Below are positions 35,191-46,660 of a stretch of 64,000 nucleotides of DNA, one piece after another (within the stretch, counting starts at the first letter, position 1; each line of letters opens with the position of its first letter). The notes under the pieces were generated by a model. That model was not told where the DNA came from, searched no databases, and saw only the letters and a program-made list of their open reading frames with translations. A program made the translations under genes and the position numbers. This stretch comes from Omphiscola glabra. Its lineage: Eukaryota > Mollusca > Gastropoda > Lymnaeidae. The DNA lies in the NCBI GenBank assembly GCA_964017045.1, contig OZ024804.1:22324537-22388536 (forward strand), in the 5' to 3' direction.

Positions 35191-36446
35191 CCAAGTTTTA
35201 ATTTAAACGTTCCAAGTCCTAGAGGAGATCTTGCGCAGAACACAAGAAAAATCTTAGTGGAATAGAAAATTGAACTACAAGCCATCTCTCACAGAACAGG
35301 TCGGGAAAGACCCAAGTGATGTACACTGACCGATGCCTCCATCACGAGTAGGTGTATGATTTCAATTGGAAACAAAAAATCTTTTAAAAAATATATTTCA
35401 GCGCGTTACAACTATGTTTTCAATTGCTTGGATCGTCTATAATTGATTTGAAAAAACAATCAGGTTATCCTGTATGTCTTCCGGGTCGATGGTTTAGAGA
35501 TCAAAGTATGCGCTAAAAGTCACGTGACACTTGTTTTGCTCCGTTAGAAGAACACATTAACATATGACCTTGTTCCCTTAAAACACCCCCCACACACGCA
35601 CACACACACAAACACGCAGAGCGATAATTCAGGTTCCGTCTTAACAGTTTCAAAATCTTGTCTGTGTAACATGCATTAACTTTGTTTTTTCCAATGCAAT
35701 ATTTTGGTAACAGTTATTAGCTTCCAGTGTGCCTCGGGTGTAATAAATGCGACATAAACTAGTTTTAAGTGACAGTAAGTTATTGGCGAATGGGGGAAAT
35801 CACAGACGACGTTTGTGTGTAGCCTCCACCACAAAACGATAAATGTCCAGACGGTGCAATAAATAACGCCGATAATGGATATGGATTCTAACACTTTTTT
35901 TTATCAATAAACATGACAGAAGTACGGCGAAAACTTGATAAACTGTGAAGTCTCATCTAGGGGCAGGGTTTCTCAAACTGTCTGACAGGGATTCTTTCAG
36001 TAACCAACCCCCACCCCTCCGGAAAAAAATGTACACAACTAAAAATGAATGAATGAATATATATATAATTTAAAAGGGAAAATTCATGGGTTTGTTTATG
36101 GCTTTGTTCCACATACCTGCCCGACTTTGATCATTTCAGTCAACTGAATTTTTGGGAAATCTATCCTTGATTTCACACAGGTAAAATCAGACATTAATAA
36201 AAATGGGTCTTTTGTGAAGGTCTTATGTCATCTTAACATAATTATACCGTTCCCATACGATTGATAAACACGACAAGTTTTTATAAAACCGATAAAAATG
36301 TGTAGACCTTTCAAATGACTAGTATTTAAAAAAAAATCTTTCTGACTCTGGTAAAACTTGGAAAAATTTACAAATAAACTTAGTTGTTTTTTTCCCCCTC
36401 TCCTCTTCAACATGTAAAAAAATGAGCTTAGCTATTAGCTGTGCTT
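35191..36446. other. Unique sequence, no gene seen
   Basis: It includes a short ACAC run near 35590. At about 35963 CAGGGTTTCTCAAACTGT looks like one end of a hAT-type MITE, but no partner end was found. Confidence 0.45.
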
Positions 36447-36714
36447 TTCTCTTTTTCTTTTCTTTTTTTTTTTTGTAATGGAAACATTTTTTTATAAGGA
36501 TTATTGTTGTTGCTGTTGTTGTTTGAAAATCTGTTATTATTTAAGTAGTTAAACCCAAAAATAGTTTAAATACAAATTTTATTTTTTTTTCTTTTTTTTT
36601 TTTTTTTTTGTAATGGAAACATTTTTTTTATAAGGATTATTGTTGTTGCTGTTGTTGTTTGAAAATATGTTATTATTTAAGTAGTTAAACCCAAAAATAG
36701 TTTAAATACAAATT
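36447..36714. repeat. Tandem duplication of ~128 bases with T-runs
   Basis: Each copy starts with a T-run, then TGTAATGGAAACATTT, a GTTGTTGCTGTTGTTG stretch, and TTAAACCCAAAAATAGTT. The copies are almost identical. Confidence 0.93.
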
Positions 36715-36919
36715 TAAGAAACACATTACAATTCATTAATATAAGCCCCTCAAAAATTGGCATAGCACAACCTGGTCATGCAGAGCTCCCCTACCAGTGT
36801 TCGGTTTATTGTACTCCCCACAACTAGTGTTCAAAGTTGATCATTAAAAAAAAAAGGAGTCCACAAAACAACTTTAAAGCTTTAAAATATCTGAGGCCCC
36901 CCCTGCAGCTGTAGGGTTT

Positions 36920-37563
36920 TCAGGGCCCCACACGATGGCTCTGATTGGTTACAGGGCCCCACACGATGGCTCTGATTGTTTACAGGGCCCCACACGATGG
37001 CTCTGATTGGTTACAGGGCCCCACACGATGGCTCTGATTGGTTACAGGGCCCCACACGATGGCTCTGATTGGTTACAGGGCCCCACACGATGGCTCTGAT
37101 TGGTTACAGGGCCCCACACGATGGCTCTGATTGGTTTAAGGGCCCCACACGATGGCTCTGATTGGTTACAGGGCCCCACACGATGGCTCTGATTGGTTAC
37201 AGGGCCCCACACGATGGCTGTGATTGGTTACAGGGCCCCACACGATGGCTCTGATTGGTTACAGGGCCCCACACGATGGCTCTGATTGGTTACAGGGCCC
37301 CACACGATGGCTCTGATTGGTTACAGGGCCCCACACGATGGCTCTGATTGGTTACAGGGCCCCACACGATGGCTCTGATTGGTTACAGGGCCCCACACGA
37401 TGGCTCTGATTGGTTACAGGGCCCCACACGATGGCTCTGATTGGTTACAGGGCCCCACACGATGGCTCTGATTGGTTACAGGGCCCCACACGATGGCTCT
37501 GATTGGTTACAGGGCCCCACACGATGGCTCTGATTGGTTACAGGGCCCCACACGATGGCTCTG
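36920..37563. repeat. 31-bp minisatellite with CCAAT motifs, about 21 copies
   Basis: The core is CAGGGCCCCACACGATGGCT followed by CTGATTGGTTA. Copies are nearly perfect. Each carries ATTGG, the reverse complement of a CCAAT box, at a fixed 31-base spacing. Confidence 0.98.
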
Positions 37564-37794
37564 AGTTCAAGTGACGCGATCAAATAGTCTAATAAAAACA
37601 TTGAATTCATCTATACGTGTACTCCAAAATGCACCTCATGATTTTGAGATTATCACACATATTCTTGTTAGAAAAAAGCTATTTGGTGACCTGGATTTCT
37701 GCCCCACTTCCCGATAAAAATGACAGTATTGCTGGCCCTGGAGGGAAAAAAACATTATCTTTCTAAGAAAATCTATGTAAGGAGATCACTGTAG

Positions 37795-38215
37795 GTAAAT
37801 CTATGTAGAGAAATATATGTTGGGAAACATATGTTGGGAAATATATGTTGAAATATATGTTGAAATATATGTTGGGAAATATATGTTGAAATATATGTTG
37901 AAATATATGTTAGGAAAAATATGTTGGGAAATATATGTTGAAATATATGTTGGGAAATATACGTTGAAATATATGTTGGGAAATATATGTTAAAATATAT
38001 GTTGAAATATATGTTGAAATATGTGTTGGGAAAAATATGTTGGGAAATATATGTTGGGAAATATATGTTGGGAAAAATGTGTTGGGAAATATATGTTGGG
38101 AAATATTTGTTGGGAAATATATGTTGGGAAATATATGTTGGGAAATATTTGTTGAGAAATATATGTTGGGAAATATATGTTGGGAAATATATCTTGGGAA
38201 ATATATATTTAGAAA
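37795..38215. repeat. 12/14-bp repeat
   Basis: Units GTTGGGAAATATAT and GTTGAAATATAT are mixed in blocks. Both strands have open frames through it (NIYF/CWEIYVGK-type). Confidence 0.96.
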
Positions 38216-39011
38216 ATCCATTTAGAGAAATTTATTTAGAATAATGTAATATATATATATAGGGAAATCAACGTAGGGAAATTTATGTGAGGACCTGGTC
38301 AGTTAACCAAGTAGGATAAATAAAAGGGACAGTTTCTGTGTTATGTTCACCCCCCAATGCTAAAGCTGATTGATGTATCCAGATATTACCCGAGATATTG
38401 AACACACGCACAGACACACACACCACATGTGGTAAATAAGAAGTCTCTTCAGTTCTTGTGCAGATTCATTGATCACGTCCAAATGACTAACTGTTCCCAT
38501 ATTAGTGAATGTATTATTGTCAGTGTATTTATGGGGTACACCATTACATTACGTTTTAGAACACCTGATATATTAAATACATGTCTGGTAGTTACATTCA
38601 AAATGTGTTGAATTGGTCTAAGTATTATAGAGGGCCCGTCTACGACGTTTTACGTGAAATGAAAATTTTACATGAAATGAAACAAGACACATCACAGTAC
38701 GTAAAGTATAGAAGACCATTCAACTCTCCCTTGTAACTCTCCTATTCCTCTAGGCCTCTGGGGCGTATGACAGAATGACATAGTGACAAGTATGCAAGAG
38801 TGATAATCAGTGATATATGTTACATAATGGTTCAATCTCGCGTCTGCCCGTCGCCTCGTTCGCCACCGGGCTTTGATATTGAAAGATCAAAGCCTAATCA
38901 GTCCCACCGGTAGCTCCCGCTATTCTCTCACCTGGTACCATGATCTGGCTCCTGACTGCTGGTGGGTGTGTCAACGGCTCGCAAACAACCGCGGTCGTGA
39001 GATTAAAGGTT
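38216..39011. other. Unique sequence, no gene seen
   Basis: A GC-richer stretch at 38840-39000 precedes the next array. No tRNA or coding signal could be supported. Confidence 0.45.
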
Positions 39012-39943
39012 GACAGAGTCGGAGTAGCCGAATACTAGCGAAGGATAGAGCTGGAGTAGCCGAGTACTAGCGAGGAATAGAGCTGGAGTAGCCGAGTACT
39101 AGCGAGGAATAGAGCTGGAGTAGCCGAGTACTAGCGAGTACTAGAGCTGGAGTAGCCGAGTACTAGCGAGGAATAGAGCAGGAGTAGCCGAGTACTAGCG
39201 AGGAATAGAGCTGGAGTAGCCGAGTACTAGCGAGGAATAGAGCTGGATTAGCCGAGTACTAGCGAGGAATAGAGCTGGAGTAGCCGAGTACTAGCGAGGA
39301 ATAGAGCTGGAGTAGCCGAGTACTAGCGAGGAATAGAGCTGGAGTAGCCGAGTACTAGCGAGGAATAGAGCTGGAGTAGCCGAGTACTAGCGAGGAATAG
39401 AGCAGGAGTAGCCGAGTACTAGCGAGGAATAGAGCAGGAGTAGCCGAGTACTAGCGAGGAATAGAGCTGGAGTAGCCGAGTACTAGCGAGGAATAGAGCT
39501 GGAGTAGCCGAGTACTAGCGAGGAATAGAGCTGGAGTATCCGAGTACTAGCGAGGAATAGAGCTGGAGTAGCCGAGTACTAGCGAGGAATAGAGCTGGAG
39601 TAGCCGAGTACTAGCAGGGAATAGAGCTGGAGTAGCCAAGTACTAGCGAGGAATAGAGCTGGAGTAGCCGAGTACTAACGAGGAATAGAGCTGGAGTAGC
39701 CGAGTACTAGCGAGGAACAGAGCTGGAGTAGTCGAGTACTAGCGAGGAATAGAGCTGGAGTAGCCGAGTACTAGCGAGGAATAGAGCTGGAGTAGCCGAG
39801 TACTAGCGAGGAATAGAGCTGGAGTAGCTGAGTACTAGCGAGGAATAGAGCTGGAGTAGCTGAGTACTAGCGAGGAATAGAGCTGGAGTAGCCGAGTACT
39901 AGCGAGGAATAGAGCTGGAGTAGCCGAGTACTAGCGAGGAATA
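39012..39943. repeat. 32-bp minisatellite, about 29 copies
   Basis: The core is AGCTGGAGTAGCCGAGTACT followed by AGCGAGGAATAG. It is very homogeneous and ends at an A-run/G-run (39950-39973). Confidence 0.98.
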
Positions 39944-40021
39944 TGGATCGAAAAAAAAAAGGGGGGGGGGGGGATGTCATTAGATTTTTTAAACACATTT
40001 TTAATAAGGATTTATGTAAAC

Positions 40022-40193
40022 CAGTGGTTCTCAACCTTCCTAATGCCGCGACCCTATTATACAGTTCCTCATGTTGTGATGACCCACAACCATAAATTTA
40101 TTTTTATTGCTACTTCATAAATATGCGTTTTCCGATGGTCTCAGGGTTGTTCGACCCCCAAAGGGGTGGCGACCCACAGGTTGAGAACCACAG
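40022..40193 (-). mobile_element. SPIN/URR1-like hAT MITE, copy 3
   Basis: It begins CAGTGGTTCTCAACC and ends GGTTGAGAACCACAG, with the last TIR bases mutated (CAG for CTG) and an internal deletion relative to the others. Flanking 8-mers ATGTAAAC and ACCACTGC do not match, so the target duplication has decayed or the right tip is rearranged. Confidence 0.82.
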
Positions 40194-40459
40194 ACCACTG
40201 CAGAAAGTGCCCCATGAATTTATAATGTAAGACACACATAGAATCGTGCAGACAACATCTCGGTGTTTCTAAAAGTCGTAGTATTGAGTATTGCGATACA
40301 AGAATATTAAAGTGTACGATTATTTGAAACTTGCTTTGGGGGGAGGGGTTTACAAACCTAAGTTACAATTACATAAAGACACACGTTACAGGTGCCCAGT
40401 GACAAGTCAAAATCTGCTATGATAGAATTCCCTCTCCCCCCTTCCCGGGCGGTAGTTCG

Positions 40460-40745
40460 ATCATTAGAGTAGCACACTTGGACAGGTAGGTCATAGCAAT
40501 AGCACACTTGGACAGGTAGGTCATTGGAGTAGCACACTTGGACAAGTAGGTCATTGGAGTGGCACACTTGGACAGGTGGGTCATTGGAGTAGCACACTTG
40601 GAGAGTTAGACCATTGGAGTAGCAGAATGGACATGCAGATCATTGGAGTAACCCGCTTTGTTGTGTAGGGTATAGGAGTCGCAGACTTGGACAGGTCATA
40701 GGTCATTGGAGTACCACAGTTGGACAGGTCATAGGTCATTGGAAT
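40460..40745. repeat. 30-bp repeat, about 9 copies
   Basis: The core is GTAGCACACTTGGACAGGTA followed by GGTCATTGGA. It degrades to the right. Confidence 0.93.
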
Positions 40746-40849
40746 TATGGCTTTATAATTTTTTTGAGGTTGAAAACACTTCTGCTTAATAAAGTAATGT
40801 ATTTGGGTTTGGGGGGGGGGGGGGGGGGGATGATTCGACTAGATTTTAC

Positions 40850-40964
40850 ATTCGATTTTCTCTACACACAAAACAGCCTCTGTATAATTTTCTCTACACA
40901 CAAAACGGCCTCTGTATAATTTTCTCTACACACGAAAGAGCCTCTGTATAATTTTCTATACACA
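40850..40964. repeat. 32-bp repeat, 3-4 copies
   Basis: The core is CTCTACACACAAAACGGCCT followed by CTGTATAATTTT. The last copy (CACGAAAGAGC form) runs into a long palindrome. Confidence 0.93.
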
Positions 40965-41021
40965 CGAAAGAGCTTCTGTATATCTCATAGTCCGACTATG
41001 AGATATACAGAGGCTCTTTCG
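40965..41021. repeat. Near-perfect 28-bp-arm palindrome
   Basis: The left arm 40965-40992 and right arm 40994-41021 are reverse complements with one mismatch and a single spacer base. The left arm belongs to the last unit of the preceding array, so the right arm is a fold-back copy of it. It could extrude as a cruciform. Confidence 0.93.
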
Positions 41022-41055
41022 TCAAAGCTATACATAAATTCTGACGGAATGAAAT

Positions 41056-41565
41056 ATTCGGAGATCTGCCACCAATGGAGTGATGTCTCCACCAAGGCTC
41101 AATATAGAATCTAGATTTGAGAGATGTCCCCACCAAGATTCAATATAGAATCTAGAATTGAGAGATGTCCCCACCAAGGCTCAATATAGAATCTAGATTT
41201 TAGAGATGTCCCCACCGAGGTTCAATATAGAATCTAGATTTGAGAAATGTCCCCACCGAGGTTCAATATAGAATCTAGATTTGAGAGATGTCCCCCCCCC
41301 CCAAGGTTCAATATAGAATCTAGATTTGAGAGATGTCTCCCCCAAGGTTCAATATAGAATCTAGATTTGAGAGATGTCTCCACCAAGGTTCAATATAGAA
41401 TCTAGATTTGAAAGATGTCCCCACCAAGGTTCAATATAGAATCTAGATTTGAGAGATGTCCCCACCAAGGTTCAGTATAGAATCTAGATTTGAGAGATGT
41501 CTCCACAGAGGTTCAATGTAAAATCAAGATTTGAGAGATGTCCCCACCATGGTTCAATGTACAAT
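41056..41565. repeat. 41-bp minisatellite, 12 copies
   Basis: The core is GAGAGATGTCCCCACCAAGG followed by TTCAATATAGAATCTAGATT. One copy has an expanded C-run near 41291. Confidence 0.96.
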
Positions 41566-41636
41566 CTACATCACTCTGTTTATCCAGAAGACCAAAAGCT
41601 GCCAACTACTGAAGTGGTCTGACTCTAACATCTCAC

Positions 41637-41766
41637 CGCCGACTGTTTGCTTGAAACCAATTTGGGCGTAGAATGTCAGGTCATAAGTATCATAGAACAA
41701 CTCGCTATGATCTAGACACTGCCGGGTGCACTTGACTGAACTCTCAATGGCGCAGCGGTGCGTTTT
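41637..41766 (-). CDS. Candidate coding exon, Cys-rich (gene unknown)
   Basis: On the minus strand an acceptor CGCTACAG ends at 41767 and a donor GCG/GTGAGA starts at 41636. Between them 43 codons are open, reading HRCAIESSVKCTRQC then FYDTYDLTFYAQIGF. The open frame extends further upstream (to about 41838) with more cysteines, so another acceptor (CTATAG, 41786) is possible. The donor is phase 1, as in the other two minus-strand exon candidates. The order Cys...Cys, then Tyr-Asp-Leu-Thr-Phe-Tyr-Ala, then Gly-Gly loosely recalls the last strands of a fibronectin-III/cytokine-receptor-type domain. That is a weak impression, not an assignment. It sits between two minisatellites. Confidence 0.4.
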
Positions 41767-41829
41767 CTGTAGCGTAATGGTAAGTCTATAGTAACAGGTG
41801 AATAAGCACGGCGCGGTGCAGGTATAGGA

Positions 41830-42200
41830 GCAATTCAAAGAGCAGTTATCAGAGCAGTTTTAAGAGCGGTTAGAGCAGCAGTTTTAGTAGTGATAGGAGC
41901 AGTTATAAGAACAGTTATAAAAGAGCAATTATAGGTACAGTTATATAAGCGGCTATAGGAGCTGTAAAAAGTGTAGATTTATGAGTAATTATAGCAGAAA
42001 TGATAAGTAGCTTATATAGTAGCAGTTATAGGAGTAGTTATAAGAGTACAAATAGAAGTCGTCATAGGAGCAGTTGTACGAGCAGTTGTACGAGCAGTTG
42101 TAGGAACCGTTAAAAAGGAAGTTAAAAAGAGCAGTTACTTTTGTTGCAGTTGTCAGGAGTATAAGAATATTTATATGATGCGTACAGCTATAAACCATTT
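41830..42200. repeat. Degenerate AGGAGCAGTTATA repeat
   Basis: Roughly 25 diverged copies of a 12- to 18-base unit such as AGAGCAGTTATAAGAGC. It grades into unique sequence at 42200. Confidence 0.85.
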
Positions 42201-42408
42201 ATAGAGGCATTCAATGGCGCAGACACAGTGGAATTATGGGTCAGTTGCCCAACATGAATGTGTACATTTATAGGGCCTGTTAAATCAACAGATATAGGAA
42301 CAGTTACAAGGGACCTATTGCATTGGGACACCAATAAGGGCAGTGCCATGGACAGTTATGAAGGCAGGTATTGGGACGTTTATATTATATAGGAGCAGTG
42401 TCGCAAAT

Positions 42409-42631
42409 ACTATAGAGTTTGTAAGTCCCAAATGCTATAGAGTTTGTAAGTCCCAAATGCTATAGAGTTTGTAAGTCCCAAATGCAAAAGAGTTTGTAAG
42501 TCCCAAATGCTATAGAGTTTGTAAGTCCCAAATGCTATAGAGTTTGTAAGTCCCACATGCAAAAGAGTTTGTAAGTCCCAAATGCTATAGAGTTTGTAAG
42601 TCCCAAATGCTATAGAGTTTACAAGTCCCAA
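42409..42631. repeat. 25-bp minisatellite, 9 copies
   Basis: The core is TATAGAGTTTGTAAGTCCCA followed by AATGC. AATGCAAAAG variants recur every third or fourth unit. Confidence 0.96.
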
Positions 42632-42654
42632 ATCGGGCTACCGAGCCAGTTAAT

Positions 42655-42767
42655 GATAGTCACCTAGCGATATCCTGGTACTGAGTTAAGGTTAGCATCC
42701 TAATGATATCCTGGTACTAAGTTAAGGTTAGCATCCTAATGATATCCTGGTACTAAGTTAAGGTTAC
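42655..42767. repeat. 36-bp repeat, 3 copies
   Basis: The core is CTGGTACTAAGTTAAGGTTA followed by GCATCCTAATGATATC. Confidence 0.93.
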
Positions 42768-43497
42768 AAAGTTACTTCGGGAAAGAAAAAACAATAATAA
42801 TTTCAAAGTTAAAATTTTTGCAACAACATTTTTTGTGTCTCTTCTATAGCCGCGGGTAAACGGTGGGGTTTACTTGAGATTCCCCTGGATGGATTATGCA
42901 AATCTCATCTCAACATCGGATTGTGGATAGAATATAACTGGTACGTTTTCTCACAGGTGACTGTATTCTCACGACACAACCGACACACCTATGCAATTAA
43001 TATGAATCTATTTCTATTACAAGCTGTTAGAAAAGAATTCACTGCTGAGTGATTCGATGAAAATCTGGACAACAAGGCATAGGTTAACTCCCTTGTTTTC
43101 CGTAACACGGGGTGATCAAGACGTTTGCCAGAAATGCGTGGCTTTTTAAAAAAAAAATTTAATCTCCACAACTTTCCTATAAAGAGTTTCAAGAGCTGAG
43201 CTGTCAGCGTGAGGCTTATTTTTCTAAAATATTCTTGGTTGAGAATTAGGTGGAGTTATGAAACTGTTGAATACATTGCCATAGAAAATGATTCAAAGAA
43301 ATGTTTTTATGACTTTATAGACGGACCAGACAAAATAAGTTTTTTTTAAAAAATGCACAGCGATTGATGCCATTATTAGTTCTAACCGGCCCACCGATGA
43401 TGATTCTTGGTGTAAACGTCTTAAATATGATACCCACACGCGACAAGTCAAATGTCGTAGTCTAGGAGACCTCATCACTGCCCCAGACACAGTGACA
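42768..43497. other. Unique sequence with one open stretch
   Basis: From about 43363 to the MITE at 43498 one plus-strand frame is open and balanced (AIDAIISSNRPTDDDSW, then KCRSLGDLITAP). If the MITE and its duplicated 8-mer are skipped, the frame continues only a few codons to a TAA. No family recognised. Confidence 0.35.
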
Positions 43498-43661
43498 CAG
43501 GGCCGGCCTTAGGCCATTGCAACATATGCGGCCGCAATGGGCCCCGCACTTTCATAGGCCCCGCCCCGAATTTATTTTCTAATACAAAATCTTAATGTTC
43601 ACTTTTATCATCCTTATCCTCTACCCAGAATAGGGCTCCGCAATTGTTAGGGTCGGCCCTG
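43498..43661 (+). mobile_element. CAGGGCCGGCC MITE, copy 2
   Basis: A 164-bp element from CAGGGCCGGCC to GGTCGGCCCTG (10 of 11 TIR bases pair). CAGTGACA is perfectly duplicated at 43490-43497 and 43662-43669. It is collinear with the copy at 22179-22364 but has an internal deletion of about 20 bases near its right end. Confidence 0.95.
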
Positions 43662-44694
43662 CAGTGACATCATTTTACACTCATTAATGTTGTAGGCTGT
43701 AGGACAGTAACACGATCAATGCAGACAGCCACAATCTGTGTCAAAATGTAATGTAATATAGTAAACACAAGTCTTGTACAACTATAACAACAATGTGTGT
43801 CAAATTCTCAGACACAATCCATGTAGCCGTGTAAAATGTAGATACACACAATATGTGCCCTATGTAGACAGACACAATCTGTAACAAAATGCAACGTAAT
43901 AGACACCATCTAAGTACAAACATGACAGAAACCGTCTGTGTCGGATGCTGATAGACACACCTTGTGTCGGAGTTCTGAAAGACACAATCTGTGACCCACG
44001 CTAACAGACATAATCCGTGGTCAATGCAAACAGATACAAGTGTGCGTTCAGTTCTGTTCGACACACTGTGTGTTCAGCACTGACAGACACACCAGTTCAC
44101 ACCACAGACCCCCATCTCCTCAGGGGACACATGAGCTGTGTGGAGAGCGTGGCTATTTGGTGATGTTAGCTAAGTCAACAGTTTCAAACACTTGTTGGAC
44201 GAACGCCGGCATGGGCGAGAACGCGACATTATTGAACCGTCAATGAAACTGTTATAGTTTTGTACACTCTACTCATTGCCAGAATATTATGGAAATTCAT
44301 GGATTCACCCTCTTTCTTTGTTGGCACCATTTAAAAAATTGAACATCTTGAACTACATCGTATGCCAGTTGAACAATAATACTGTCACTGTCAGTGGTCT
44401 AATACTACGGCCAGCCCAAAAATTTTGTCCAGTTGCTCAATACATTATAATACATGGTTACTTTAACTATTTTACCGGACAATGTAATACAGACACATAC
44501 ATTACGGTCGATATAGTCTATAGTGTTATCTGTACAAATCGTCTAAGTTGTGTTAGCCCAATATATGCATATGTAGTTATATATATAAATATATGACCTG
44601 TAAAGGGTCGTTCTTTCACTTAAATGATGCGTGTACATCGTGTTGAATTAAAAGTTAAATAAGTAGATGATGAATGCTTACCTAAACGGACATC
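43662..44694. other. Weak repeats and one possible terminal exon
   Basis: From 43720 to 44090 diverged motifs like AGACACAATCTGTGTC recur. At 44124 a pyrimidine-rich acceptor (CCCCCATCTCCTCAG) opens a 40-codon frame that ends in TGA at 44244-44246 and reads RGYLVMLAKSTVSNTCW. It could be a last exon, but nothing else supports it. Confidence 0.35.
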
Positions 44695-44835
44695 AAGACT
44701 TAGACAATAGACTTAGACGCCTAGACTTAGACAATAGACCCATGCCATAGCCATAGAGTTAGATCTCTAGACTTAGACAATGAACTTACACAATAGACTC
44801 GGACAATATACTTAGACGCCTAGACTTAGGCAATA
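44695..44835. repeat. Degenerate AGACTTAGACAATAG repeat
   Basis: About eight copies of GACTTAGACAATAGAC with variants. Confidence 0.88.
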
Positions 44836-44989
44836 GTAATAGACCATCCCCTAAAATCCTGGGCCAACAAAGCCTATTCCCAAAAAGGCTAACATTAACA
44901 TTACTAACAATTTGCTTTCACCTAACATAATCCAGTCACAGACAGAAGTAAACGAACTCACATCGCTGCTCCAAAGAATCTTCCTTATG

Positions 44990-45180
44990 CTTACACTTCA
45001 TCAAAAATCCACAGAATGTCCCTATTTCTAGTATCACATCACCAATTCGAAGAATGTCCCTAGTACCACATCACCAATCCAAAGAATGTACCTAGTAAAG
45101 TACCTCATCACAAATCCACAGAATGTCCTTATTTCTAGTATCACATTCACATCACCAATTCGAAGAATGTCCCTATTACA
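44990..45180. repeat. Degenerate ~50-bp repeat
   Basis: CACATCACCAATTCGAAGAA and ATGTCCCTATTTCTAGTA blocks recur three to four times. Confidence 0.85.
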
Positions 45181-45808
45181 AGATCCCAACATCCTATTTG
45201 AAGTTATGGTTTTATTTTACTCCTCATCATAGCATCATCCTTTACCTTGTGTGTCCCTATGTTTGAATCAACAACATGATCCGGAAACTCACAGCGCGGT
45301 GAGACGAGGAGGGGGTATGGGATTAAGGGGGGGGGGGGGGGGGTTGGCAGGGAAGAATCGGATTGAACAGGTATAACACACCAAAGGAAGGCTATTAGAA
45401 TCAAGGACCAGCCACCCACCGTAGCAGTCCCACCATTTTTTCCATATCGGCACTGAGAGTGAATGGGAGCTTTTTGTGTTCTGGCTGTCAAATAGACTGT
45501 CTCATTGCTTGGGGACTTGTCTCCTGCTTGTAAGCGTGTAAAATGGCCCGGCGGGGGGGGGGGGGGGGGCAGCAGGGCGGGGAGCAGCATAGGGGGGAAC
45601 AGCAAGTGGGAAGGGAGGGGGCGCGGAGAATTCCCGACAGATACAAAAAGAGTAGGGAAGGGGGCTAGAAAAGGTTCCGTTGAGCTGGAGAAAGAAAGCA
45701 GGACACAAGATCAGGGACGTGAAAGGGCGGTTATGTCTTGGTGCTCACACTGGGACGGCGTCCAGACGAGCAGAGAGAAGAAATTGAGAAGACTTCAGGA
45801 AAGTGGAT
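45181..45808. other. G-run-rich sequence, no firm gene
   Basis: G homopolymers lie near 45328-45343 and 45553-45569. The minus-strand frame 45204-45605 includes a hydrophobic stretch (LILIAFLWCVIPV) and poly-proline that only reflects the G-runs. A GTAAAG donor-like site follows at 45247, but I do not call an exon. Confidence 0.4.
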
Positions 45809-45809
45809 A

Positions 45810-45945
45810 GAAGACAGAGGATGAGACAGGGAATGAGACAGGGAATGAGACAGGGAATGAGACATGGAATGAGACAGGGAATTATACAGGGAATGAGACA
45901 GGGAATGAGACAGGGAATGAGACAGGGAATGAGACAGAGGAGAAG
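45810..45945. repeat. 12-bp repeat, about 11 copies
   Basis: The unit is GGGAATGAGACA. Confidence 0.96.
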
Positions 45946-46097
45946 ACGAAAATTTGGAGAAATAGCAAGAGGAGACAGAGGAGATAGATGAGCCTCCTCC
46001 CTCCCCTCCCTAAGTCTAAAAACACAGGCATCAAATGAACAAAACTACGGACTAGAAAGACGACATTTTAAGATTGTGTGAGAATGGGTTTGGTACC

Positions 46098-46157
46098 GGG
46101 GCAACACTCACGTGATACCGGGGCAACACTCACGTGATACCGGGGCAACACTCACGT
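46098..46157. repeat. 22-bp repeat, 3 copies
   Basis: The core is GATACCGGGGCAACACTCAC. Copies join at CACGTG, an E-box hexamer. Confidence 0.93.
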
Positions 46158-46269
46158 TGTACAGATCAACTGACAACACCAACGGTTTAATTGTTATACA
46201 AATAAAAACACTGTCTATAGCTTGCCCCCCCCCCCAACACTTTTAACAAATTTTTAATATTCTAGGCAC

Positions 46270-46660
46270 CATAGAGTCAGAGAGAGAGAGAGTCTAATAA
46301 TCAATTACTCTAATGTAGGTTGGTTCCCGACTGTCACAAAGAGGTAGAGAGAGAGAGAGAGAGAGAGAGTCTATTAATCAATTAGTCTAATGTAGATTGG
46401 TTCCTGTCAACTGTATGACAACTATGTGACAACTGTTAACAAAATATGACAACTGTTAACAACTATGTGACAACTGTATGTCATCTAAAATAGACTAAAA
46501 GATCGCTGTATTTTATGTATGTGACAGATATGCAACTATGTTGTCAATGTGTGACAGCTAAGTGACAAAAGTATGGCAGGTACATGACAACTATATGACA
46601 GATATGTGACAACTGCATGACAGCTGTATGAACAGGAGGACAGCTATGTGACAACTATAG
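46270..46660. repeat. (GA)n tracts and degenerate TATGTGACAACT repeat
   Basis: Two GAGAGA tracts (46278-46291 and 46347-46370) are each followed by a duplicated block with CTAATGTAGRTTGGTTCC. Then many diverged copies of ATGTGACAACTGTATGACA run to about 46660. Confidence 0.85.

Noticed and set aside
35963..35985. CAGGGTTTCTCAAACTGT as a MITE end
   Set aside because: No partner end or duplication found.
45204..45605. Minus-strand frame with a hydrophobic, signal-like segment
   Set aside because: Its proline tracts come from C/G homopolymers and the frame depends on their exact length.
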